From Pisaster brevispinus (taxonomy: Eukaryota; Echinodermata; Asteroidea; Forcipulatida; Asteriidae): a DNA stretch of 64,000 bases. Both the position numbers and the translations under genes were made by a program. The DNA is taken from positions 14,227,676-14,291,675 of the forward strand of contig JAMKCF010000008.1 of the NCBI GenBank assembly GCA_023634235.1. The letters are read 5' to 3'. The notes under the pieces were generated by a model. The model was not told the DNA's origin. It saw only the letters and a program-made list of their open reading frames with translations, and did not search any database. Of the stretch, positions 41,701 to 51,600 are shown one piece after another. How positions within the stretch are numbered: position 1 is the stretch's first letter; each line of letters begins with the position of its first letter.

Positions 41701-44700
41701 AGAAGTGTCCCTAACCAAGACACTTAACCATATATTACTTTTCTTAAGCCAGGTGTACAAAAAGGAAGGTGCAAGGGCTGGAAGGTAGTTTGGATGAAAC
41801 TTTTGATGTTTAAATAAGCAGCATGAGCTTGCATGCTCCCCATGGATTTGAGAAAGTTTGAAGAATGGTTCAAGTACATAATGCCTGATGACTTGGGATA
41901 ATACCATTGTACAGTACCTTGATCTAGCTACTAGGATATGTGCGTTTAATCCAATATTATTACGCACCGTTTTCTTTTGGCAGACCATAAAATACGGACA
42001 CCAGAGCGATGGCTGACATCTCCACACTGGCAATGAGTGACTGACATTCTGTTGGTTTAGGCAACGGTGGTTTACTGAACCACAGAGCGAGTTTGGTTGC
42101 TTCTGCCGAAACCGACTCAAATACAGCACCTGACAATGAAATAAAGGAGAAATTTTGTTTATGAGAACATTTGAAGGTACATTAAGTCATTGTATTTTTC
42201 AGTATCCACTAAGTATGTTGCTCATAGCACATGAACATAGTTTCCCACCAATGGGCCAGTTATTTCATTCATAAAACCCTATCAGCTTCATGGAGAATAT
42301 GCAGCCTGTGCTGCTAAGTACAATATAATGATTCACACAAATATCCGTTGAAAGTGTAACGTGGTTTTTGTGTAATTTCATGATCGAACTCAGACCGCTT
42401 TTTTGTAGAACCATATTTTTGACTCCACCACAAAATAGCGGACCGTATATTCCGCTGGTTGTACTTCCAGAGGCAAATTAATGTTTGTTAACCTTTACTT
42501 ACTAATTACACTGTAGGTATTCAAACAGCAAAACTTTGAGAGATTTGAAGTTTGAAGGCAATGTCAAACCTCCATCTCAGGTATGGAAGTAGTAGATTTA
42601 TAGGCAGATGTGAGGCAATCAAAGCTAGGTTAAAACCAGTTTAACTCTAGAACCAGAATCATAAATTCTTCACCTTGTCTAAAGCATTTACTTCCAAGTA
42701 TATGATTCAATGTTAAAGTCATGCTAAAATGCTAGCTTTTACAGTTTGGAAAACCTATTCGGAAACCTATTCCTTACTCGGTAGGATCCATAAGTTAGGA
42801 CATCAACACAGAGGAGCAATTATATTTTAAGTGTCTTGCTCAAGGGCACGAGTGCCAGGACCGAGGTTTGGAACCTACATTGCGATGAATCAGCCACCAC
42901 AACTTGAATTCAGTGCGCTAGACCGATCGGCCACGAGACACTACATGTAGTTGATGTTCTTTAATATTATACAAACCAAGTTTCTTCCAAAACTCTTCCA
43001 GACTGAAATCTGACGACGTTGGTCGAGGAGAGTCTTCCTCTGAAGGAACAAAAAATAGAAACTCTGTCCAGTCTACTTTAGGTAAGGGTCACTTTAAGCG
43101 ATAATAACAATAACAAAGTAAGAGTTCTATTAAAGCGCAATATGGTGAATCAGCCAACAAGATCAACCCAAAGCAATTTATTAAAACATCAAACATCAAT
43201 ATCAACAAAAAGTACCAAAAGGTTAGGTTCATTTTTTTTTCTAGACTATGCTGGTACTCGTTGAAAGCCTGTTCAGCATCTTAACAAGCATTGTGATGTG
43301 ATGTCTTAAATGGTGGACACTTAAGTGCAAGGTGCTCTAGGCTACACTTATGTTGTGCAAGTAAAAAGCTTGGGCAAGTAAAAAACTTTAGGCACTGATC
43401 CCTTGAGCTGCTCCAGTGGGCAGTTCAATTATCTTCTCAGGGAGAGCATCCCAGTCACATTTGGTAATGACCCAGAAGGTAAGCATCCCCCCAAAAAATT
43501 TGGCTGCAGTGCCTCGTTGATTAGAAATCAATTAAAGTAAGTCGAGAAACTTGAATCTGACATAAACACTTCCTACTCCTAGAACTACATGAACTATGCA
43601 GTTCATTCCGCTATCGTCTCCACGAACCTCATAGTTCTTCATGTAAAAAATCCTATTCAAAACTTTTTCCCCTTCACGTTTATGCACCTGGAGTTCTCTT
43701 TTGAAAACGGATTTCGCCAAAATTAGGCTCTATGTGTTCATTGTTTTCACAGTGAGCTCGGCGTGGGTCCAGAAAATCGAATGTCGGTCACTTCGTACCC
43801 AAGTCGTTTTGTACCCAGGTCGTTTCGTACCCAAGTCACTTTGTACACGACGAGTCACTTCGTACCCGAGTCACTTCGTACCCGAGTCACTTCGTACCCG
43901 AGTCACTTCGTACCCGAGTCACTTCGTACCCAAGTCACTTCGTACCCAAGTCACTTCGTACCCGAGTCACTTCGTACCCGAGTCACTTCGTACCCGAGTC
44001 ACTTCGTACCCGAGTCACTTCGTACCCGAGTCACTTCGTACCCAAGTCACTTCGTACCCAAGTCACTTCGTACCCACGTCAAGTCTTACTCATATGGCGT
44101 TCTTGGGTACGATTGTTGAAACCAACCTTTGTGTATTGCTCGTTTAATAATGAAGTACCGCATTTTAGTTAACACAAACACACCTTATTAAATTCAAATT
44201 TGATTTTGCTGGTCCTGATGTCCACATGCAAGAAATAAATGAACACATAACCATGGCTGAATGACTGACACTCAGGTCGGAATACCACCACTCAGTTTAA
44301 TCTTTTTTTAGCCTAATTTTGGCGAAATCCGTTTCCAAAAGAGAACTCCAGGTGCATAAACGTGAAGGGGAAAAAGTTTTGAACAGGATTTTGTACATGA
44401 TGACCTATGAGGTTCGTGGAGACGATAGCGGAATGAACCGCACAGTTCTAACTTCTAGGAGTACAAACTTCTGTAGTGTCCGTTTGTGAATGCTGTGGGC
44501 ATGGTGGGCAAATATGCAATTGGTAACCGCTGTCACTTGCCAAATAAATGTAGATGGATTCGACGATCTTGATGAAAATACAAACAGCACAAAGAAGACA
44601 AGCAATGAAGCACTGCAAGCAGGCCAGAGCAACCCTGCAAAGTTAAAACTGTTTACGCGCGCAAGTTTGAAGATTGTCATGCTTGTGTGGGTAATTAATT

Positions 44701-45086
44701 TACCTTTGCCTCCTTCCACAACAGTATTTTAAAATACTTAATCTAGACAAGCCAGCCAACAGTAGACTAGAGGCTAAAATAACAATTCATCCAATTTTCC
44801 AATATATACTTCTGCAATCAATGAAAACACATGGCATGCACTTTCAGTCTCATTGCCAATGGCCAATCGATGGTGCAATAGTTAATTATTATTATAAACA
44901 ACATTTCCATAATAATTTGATTGACTTTGGAATTGGTTCATTAATAAACATAGACAGGAATTCCCATAGACAACATGACAAATGTGAACGTCATAAAAGA
45001 TTATAGATACCTTTTAGTTTGCTGACTACTAGGTCAAGATTTTCAAGAAAGGTCTCGAAAATATTGTCAAGTTGCGATGAGGCCAT
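38614..45086 (-). CDS. CCNDBP1: Cyclin-D1-binding protein 1 homologue (GCIP/DIP1), 7 exons
   Basis: Seven minus-strand exons in continuous phase: 45086-45011, 43039-42977, 42129-41968, 41188-41092, 40798-40651, 39830-39510 and 38784-38614, giving 345 aa (human about 360). The vertebrate protein is an HLH-type inhibitor that binds cyclin D and HLH factors. Identifying matches include EEFWKKL, GLTLRKGTRQTVIGAIEGI, AQLDDLGEITQRISPAVDD, LCLYPPIRHADVRQN and WLTFLSKAVDHNLEKITQLT, each aligning in order with human GCIP. The start was chosen at an ATG in strong context (ACATGG); the frame is open upstream, so a longer N-terminus is formally possible. No frame breaks. Divergent neighbour EIF2AK1 starts 471 bp away. 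Confidence 0.95.
39510..39830 (-). CDS. CCNDBP1: CCNDBP1 exon 6
   Basis: The largest coding exon, 107 codons in phase 0. It carries FPPCTGLVKASRSSIKKV and AQLDDLGEITQRISPAVDD then VLCLYPPIRHADVRQN, the most conserved part of the family. Acceptor gttcag, donor aac/gtgagt. Confidence 0.96.
39990..40640. repeat. C-rich tandem repeat in CCNDBP1 intron 5
   Basis: Units of about 100-155 bp with TCCATCAATCACCAATCCTA, CCTCAACCCCACCA and CTCCCATTCAATTCC recur at least three times. Strongly C-rich, G-poor on the plus strand, so the transcribed strand gives G-rich RNA. Confidence 0.85.
40651..40798 (-). CDS. CCNDBP1: CCNDBP1 exon 5
   Basis: NVWECCDVFKTLPRNNQDAV then VKDALEEIEE aligns with human SVWVACQQMPQIPRDNKAA ... 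VKDAHEEMEQ. Acceptor ttgcag, donor gag/gtgagg. Confidence 0.94.
41092..41188 (-). CDS. CCNDBP1: CCNDBP1 exon 4
   Basis: GLTLRKGTRQTVIGAIEGIR then SLAHQIKQDNYQ aligns with human GITLRKLVRGATLDIVDGMA. Acceptor catcag, donor ag/gtaatc. Confidence 0.93.
41233..41610 (+). mobile_element. tRNA-derived SINE family B, near full length
   Basis: Degraded head, box B GGTTCGAGTCCCAGTTGTGA, body AAAGAACCCAGAACACTTGT and GGTTAGCCCCGGTGTTTCTG, tail TTTCATTACCAGAAAT then (TAA)n. Lies in CCNDBP1 intron 3, antisense to the gene. Confidence 0.78.
41968..42129 (-). CDS. CCNDBP1: CCNDBP1 exon 3
   Basis: AVFESVSAEATKLALWFSKP then PLPKPTECQSLIASVEMSAI aligns with human EAAVTVSREATTLTIVFSQLP...PQETQKFCEQV. Acceptor tgtcag, donor g/gtgcgt. 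Confidence 0.93.
42828..42945 (-). mobile_element. tRNA-derived SINE family B, head fragment
   Basis: Reverse strand reads GTGTCTCGTGGCCGATCGGT ... then box-B-like sequence and CACTCGTGCCCTTGAGCAAG. Confidence 0.65.
42977..43039 (-). CDS. CCNDBP1: CCNDBP1 exon 2
   Basis: A 63-nt exon, EDSPRPTSSDFSLEEFWKKL, matching human EEFNREMFWRRLNEA. Acceptor cttcag, donor g/gtttgt. Phase 1 at both ends. Confidence 0.88.
43574..44463. mobile_element. Foldback element with ~150-bp inverted arms and 16-bp minisatellite core
   Basis: The left arm (43574-43728, TACTCCTAGAA ... GGCGAAAT-type inner end) is mirrored by the right arm (44311-44463). Arms share GAGTTCTCTTTTGAAAACGG/CCGTTTCCAAAAGAGAACTC and CGGAATGAAC/GTTCATTCCG. 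The interior is a 16-bp tandem array plus about 230 bp of unique sequence. No transposase ORF. Flanking sequence belongs to dispersed repeat family 2, so it inserted into an older repeat inside CCNDBP1 intron 1. Confidence 0.85.
43785..44082. repeat. 16-bp minisatellite, about 18 copies
   Basis: Unit GTCACTTCGTACCCGA with an A/G variant (CCCAAG versus CCCGAG). The first copies are diverged. Because 16 is not a multiple of three, two frames stay open as repetitive SYPSHFVPESLR-like ORFs; these are artefacts. Confidence 0.95.
45011..45086 (-). CDS. CCNDBP1: CCNDBP1 exon 1 with start codon
   Basis: ATG at 45086-45084 in ACATGG context. MASSQLDNIFETFLENLDLV then VSKLK resembles the amphipathic N-terminal helix of human GCIP. 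Donor ag/gtatct. Confidence 0.85.
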
Positions 45087-45557
45087 GTTGATGTAGTAAA
45101 AATAAGATTCCGCGGTGTGAACACTTGGTGGCGCTATTCCATTACAAAATTGCCGTATTATAACATTTTTTTTGTGCATGTTGCAATTTATAATGTATCT
45201 TATTTTTAGGGGAAATCCAGCCAGCGCACTCAGTTTGCAACATGCAGAACCGCCGAGCGAAAGTACGACTTTGGAAGTAAAGTAAGGTATTCCTTTTGGC
45301 TGATTTTCCGCAGCGTGCCACCACTTTATCTCCATAGAATACACAACTTAAACTTGGGAAACTGAAGTAAGAAGTGTGAGCAACAAAACAGCACTGCAGC
45401 TAACTTATAGTGCTGTAGCCTAGAGTCCCTAGACAGCATTCCGGCCAACAGTTCCACAGTAAACAGTTGGCCTACCAACTAAAGTTTCTTCTGAATTATT
45501 CATTCACAGGCCTGGCAGAATCTGGACTTGTCTTAATGATATGGTGTCGGTCTAGAC
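45087..45557. promoter_or_regulatory. Divergent promoter region between CCNDBP1 and EIF2AK1
   Basis: Only 471 bp separate the two start codons, and both 5' UTRs must lie here. No TATA box is obvious on either side. A locally CpG-richer patch is at about 45220-45320. A shared bidirectional promoter is inferred from geometry only. Confidence 0.6.
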
Positions 45558-45606
45558 ATGGCTTCTTATAACCCGTTGTCGATCAGTGACTTTGATGAAA
45601 ATGATG
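45558..45606 (+). CDS. EIF2AK1: EIF2AK1 exon 1 with start codon
   Basis: MASYNPLSISDFDEND from ATG in strong context (GACATGG). Donor g/gtaagt, phase 1. Confidence 0.88.
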
Positions 45607-48600
45607 GTAAGTGCTGCCCTTGATTTTGAATGATAAGAATTTTGTTTTTAAATAGTTTGTATTTGACATCATGATATACAGTGCTTTAAATATGAAGTAA
45701 TTGATTCCAACTGATTTACTGGTTTATGTATTAATTAGTGCTTTTAAATTGTTGTTAGTTAGGCCCTGCTGTTAGTTTTTTTTCTGCCAACAACATGTGA
45801 TGTACAATCCTACCAAGCTACATACATGGTTGTATGACTATGAGAGAGATTGGCTGTTGCCAGCTTGGTGTTTATATCCCCTAAATTGGGAGTTTGCCTT
45901 GTTCCCTTGCTGGGAAGATCATATAAACAACAATAAATGTTCTTAAAAACAGTATTATTTTACAATTTTAAATTTGTTTTAATTGCCTTTTTTTTTCTGT
46001 TTTGTTTCCCTTTGATTGCATTTTTTAGCTTTCCTGCTGTCTTTTTTTTTTACTTTATGCACTTGGCTGCCCTGTGATATTTTGAATGAATAAGAATGGA
46101 TCCTAATAGTAATATGACTGAATGACTGAATGAATTAAAAAGGAGAAGGGGGTGTTGGGGACTAAACATTTTTATTCCGACAAGGATTGTACTTTTTTTT
46201 AGTAGTTCTGATGGGCCCTGGGCAAAAACACATTCCAGAGAAGTGTCATGCACGGGTACAATGGTTCTAAAATCCAATTCTGTTTTGTACTGAAAAACAC
46301 AGAAACAGAAACTATAAAAAAGGCAATTTAAAAATACAATGGACATCCCCATCTAGGCGATGTGTCCTCTGACGTCATTGTGAATCCCAAACATTAGGCC
46401 TAAATGTTTGCCAAGAGGTGTGGGCAAGCATCAAATTTTAAATCAATCAGGATTTTGAGTGGGTCAGATCACCTTTAAAATGAATGTGACCTTTGAAGAA
46501 GGGACAGGTTGCCTTGGATTTTTAACAATTTCTACTTTTTCTGTGTTTTTGTCACATGCCAGATGAAGAGCTGCAGTCAGTGCAAGCCAGTAGTGGCACC
46601 ATCATGGATCCCAATAACATGGTCCATGCAGAGATGTTCAAATCTCTACTGTACCACTTTTGCGCAGCAAATATTGAGAACCCGAAGGAGAGGGACAAGG
46701 TGTTCCAGTTGATCTGTCAGAGGTTTTCCAAGAACAAGGTAAAATTGTTCCCTGCCCGGATGATTTGTTGTAATTGCCATTTGGTCTGTCAACAGTTAAG
46801 TGTATTAAATACATGGACATAATGAGTGTCAAAACCAGGACTCGAACCTGCACACTCAGCTGATCAGAAACACAAGAGCTTTTAGATCAATGCGCTAGAC
46901 CTCCTGGCCCTGACAGGCCACTAATGTCATTATTACCTTTATTTCCCATTTTCTTCGTGTCACATTTTCTTGGTTACAAAAAGCGATATTATTGTTATGA
47001 TTTGTTTTCCATGTTTCCTTTTTATGCTTGCCCTTCCTCCAGCTGCTGCCACCCCAGGAGAAAAGTGACGTGTTCAGCTCTGTTCGTTTAGCCTACACAA
47101 AGGCCTTCACAGCCATGCTTCAGACATCCTTGCAGGTTGTCCAGGACGTGGAATCAGAGGTTTGTGCATTTGTATGACAGCTTTTTAACTTCAGTAAAAT
47201 AAAAGAGACTTCATGGTGTGAAAAGACTCTCTTTCATGTTCAGATGGTTTTTAGCCAGAGTAGGGGTGTCTGGCCATCTTCCAAAGACCTGTTTTCAGTT
47301 TGGGTGCAAGGTGAAGGTATTTGAAATTTGAAATTTTAATAAAATACAGGCGATTCGCGAGACAGTCTGACCTTTACAGTTTGCCCAGGAGTGGTTGTTT
47401 TGGTAGTGCTTGGTGGAAAAGGCCAATATGTTTTTTAGTCGTTTAGCAGCACCTACCGCATAACCAGAATTGTTTAAGTTCTTTCAGGCTTTGCAAAGCA
47501 GCAAGGTTGTCATTTTCTTTTATGGTATGTTTTGTGAGAGCTGTGAATGTTTTTGACATTTCTGTCGGCCATTTAGAGGTCCCAAATTTCCCATGTGGTT
47601 GTTTTTTGTCAACTGCTTTTGGGGAAAATGGCCTTTTTGGCATAAACTGTAGAGGATGCACTTTATTGTGAATCGGACACCCTATTATCGAAGATCGTGG
47701 TTAATACTTAGGTTGAAATTTCTTTAGATTAGTTGTTTTAATGAATCCATGCATTCCCTGGTAGGTAATAATACATGGTTTATTTCACAGACTCCCTTGC
47801 GATCACTGCCAGCCACAGAGCGTGAACGGACTGCTGTTTTACTTCAATTCCAAAGTCTACACCGCGAACCCAAGATCCGGACAGAAGAGATTATCTACAG
47901 AACCGAGACACGCTACCAGACAGATTTTAAGGAGTTACACACTATAGGCAAGGGAGGCTTTGGTAAAGTCTTCAAGGTCAGTTTCATATACAGTAAGAGG
48001 AAGCTGCCTGGTGCAGTTACATCGAAGGTCACACTGCAGGTGTTTCACAAAATGTTGCACATCCTAGAGTTTGCTAGGTCATATTCAGGGATGTCTGTCT
48101 CAATGCATGCAGAAGTTTGAGTTTCCGAGGAAAGCGTTAGTCTTGTGTATACAAAAATATAACAAAACTTGCCTGTGCAGAATGTCAGTATGTTCTTGAA
48201 AAGTGTGTGATAGCATTCTCATCAACCCTGTGGTCTAGTGTCTTGCTCCCTACTCAATTTTTGATTGATTTAGCTTGGTGCACTACATGCTTGACAGCAC
48301 TGGCTGTATACTCCCCAGGGAGCTGAGATGGTTTAAGGAATGAAATAAATGGCCCAGTGACCAGGGGTAATAATGTTTGAAGTACAATGATCATACCTTT
48401 GGAATTGTGCTATATAACATGTATAAGAGCAGTTATTGTTATTATATATTTTACATGTATGTTGGCTTGGTGGTATTTTTGTTTTTACCAGGTACGCAGC
48501 AATCTTGATAAACAGCATTATGCCATAAAGAAGATCAGACTGAAGCATGTAAATTGTGATAAGTCATTCAAAGTAAGTGTCTGTTGGGAGGTGTCATTTT

Positions 48601-51600
48601 TTTAAGGGAATGGGACAGAAAATATTATAAGTAGTTTTAGGGCCATGTCACACGGGGCAACTTACAGGCAACCAGTGCCAGGCAATCTCTAAGAAGAAAA
48701 AATTACTCCTGTTCTACTAAAGTGGTCCTGTAGCGTACACTGTGGTGTTGATTGCCTCCAAGTTGCCTGGAAAAGTTGCCTCGAGTGACAAGGCCCTTAG
48801 ACGCCATCTTTACAGAAAAGTTCGGACTTGGCTTTAATTTCATTTCATTTATTAATTCTGGTTGTGAAGCCAAGGACTCTCAGAAAAGCGAACCAAATCA
48901 CTACACTAGCTAAGAACACCATGGAGTGAAGACAGAGAAGGAAGTTTCAGTTTTAGATGTGGGAGGAAAACCCCAGAGAATTATTCCAGGGAAAACCCAC
49001 GCAATCAGGTAGGGACTGAAAAGCCAATCCACATAATGCCCCCAGTAGGATTTAAACTGGGGTCCCAGAGGTGGACGGCGAGGCAAGATACCACTACACC
49101 AGCCTGACCGCTTTGAGCTGCACCAAGCATTCTAATTGTTCTATGCAGCCAAGTGGTTTGTTGACCAATCATGCACATGTGTTCTGAGCACAATATGTAC
49201 GGGAAATGCACAGTTTGTGTACGGTTCAAATAATGACAATCATTGTCCGTGAATATTGCCAAACTTTACATTGTGGGACGTCAAGTGGGAACTATCTTTT
49301 TGAAGAGATAACCTAAAAATGTTCATACAATTTTATTGTTATAATATGTTGCCAAAGAAGTAGAGCCAGGGGCCGATTTCACAAAGCACCAGGATTCATC
49401 TTAAAATGAGTTGTCAGTTTTACCATAGTGGTTTGTATTGTGACATTACACTTTGCTTAGTAGTTGAGATTGATTCGCACTTAAGATCAACCTGTTGCTC
49501 TTTGTGAAATCGTTCTCAGGAGAATGCCGTGCTGAAAGTCATCTTGGAGCAAGTTTGGGTGTTAACCTTTAGTATATTTGCCATTTTAAATCACACTGCG
49601 TTGTCTGTGCTTCACTCAAACACTTTTGTCGATTGATTCGTCAAATACTGCAACTTACATTGGGACAATGTACATGTATCAAATAGGAAAAAATGTATTG
49701 GCCCATAAAAAAATTAGCATAATATAGTGGAATAATAATAAATATCTGAATAATTGACATATTTCATTGGCAAAAACCTACCAATTACCGTTAAACCTAC
49801 TTTTTGTGTGATTGCAATAGTTTACAAAACTTTCTCCGTCATGTAACCCATGGCGGCCCCCATGCGTGACCTAACCACCATCTTGACAGAGTGACATAAC
49901 TTCGCTAGTTGATTAATTCAACCATGCAGCATTCGAGTGACATCTAGATCGACCATGGTTATGTCTAGTCGACCCTAGTCAGCCGCCCGAACTTGCTCCT
50001 GTGTTTATCTGCTTCGAGGCAATTCATGGCGTCGCCATTTTCGATTTATGGCCAAGTTCAGCTTTCCACAGCTGACATAGGCCTAGAGGTCATTTGACAT
50101 CTGACACGGATGACAGTGGGAGACGTTTGAGATGATAGAGGGCGTCCCGCTCACTGGTCCTTTTCTGTTGTTCTCATCGCTGAAAGGACCAATGAGAACC
50201 AATGAGTGGGACGCCCTCTATCGTCACAAATGTCTCCCATTGAGTTTAGGGTTCTAGTGATCTCCCTATTCTAATTTCAATGTATGTTGTCCGTAACTTT
50301 GCTGTGGCGAGTCATATTTGTAACATGTAAACTCAACCCTGTATTGTCTAACAGCATCATGCTGTTGAAAGACTCTTTAGAAACTGCATGTACATGTTTG
50401 CATTAGAATGACCCAAAAAATATTACAAAGTAATACTCTCTTTTCAATATTTGTCTACACGCAGTTGATAAATGAAGTGAAGGTGTTAGCTGGTCTGAAA
50501 CATCCTAATGTAGTTGGCTATAATTCATCCTGGATTGAACCCGAGCCCATGAATGCAAGCAACTACCAAGAAAGTAAATCAAGAGGTCTGAAGTGTATAA
50601 TGCCCTCCTCCAGCATGTCCAGTGAAAGGTAAGCTCAGAATAAATGGACTTTTTTTACTCAAGGAAACATAGTATGTTGTATTTGGTAGTTATAGCCATA
50701 GAAGGACAGCTTGACTTGGTTACTTGGGGGAGGGGCACAAGTTATATCCAGTTGCTGTAGCCATTTCTGTTTGGAGGGATAGAACTGAAAACAAGCAATG
50801 TTTCAATGAGTTGTTACTGGCTCCGGCAAAATCCTGAACTTTTACTCAATTTTCAAAAGTGAGATTTTGGCATTGATCAAGAAGTTTAACATTTTTGGCA
50901 GAGCAGGTTTCAATTCTTACTTTGCCATGTTTTTTTGTTTTTTTCCCAAAATAAAATCAGCCCAAGAAGTTCCAGTGAACTTGAGAGCTCAACACAAGAC
51001 AGAAATAGAGTTTTTATAAAGGATCTGGACAATGAGCAATCCTCTTCAGGAAGACTGATGGAAAATATGAAAGTGTCTGAACCCGTCACAACCCAAATGA
51101 GCTGTAGTCCAGTTGAATTGGCCAGAAGTCCAAGTGATTCATCTACTAATATAATGAACTCGCCAGTTACTCCCAACCCTCTTGATATGTCCTTCAATGA
51201 TGGTGACGGGTTACCGGCTTCGGAAATTACCACTCAACAGTCGGGTGTTAAACAGTCGTTGGTATCAGTGTCCTCAATGACGTACAGCTCATCACGGTCA
51301 TGTACAACATCAACTTCAAAGGTCGCTGGGCAAACGGTTACTTCTACTCGCATGGCGAAATGTGAATCCACAAAGCTAACATATCAATCGACAAAAATTA
51401 CTGAAGCGCAGGAAAACGTTTCCACAGACGTTAAAGAAAATTTTGTGGATGAGGAAGAAGAGTATGATGATTTCTCAATACAATTTGAAGATGATCCCAG
51501 CGATGATCAAAGTAACTCTAATGACTTTGTCATTGGTCAGGGAGAAACAGCTCCTAATGAGAACAGCAATCAGGAAACTAGTTCTGACAGCAGCCAGTCT

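Noticed and set aside
43785..44082. CRISPR-like array
   Set aside because: Units are 16 bp and contiguous with no unique spacers, in a eukaryotic intron. It is a minisatellite.
43701..44147. 148-aa ORF with SYPSHFVPESLRT-like repeats (and an overlapping 118-aa one)
   Set aside because: Produced by the 16-bp minisatellite, which keeps more than one frame open. No splice sites, no recognised domain.
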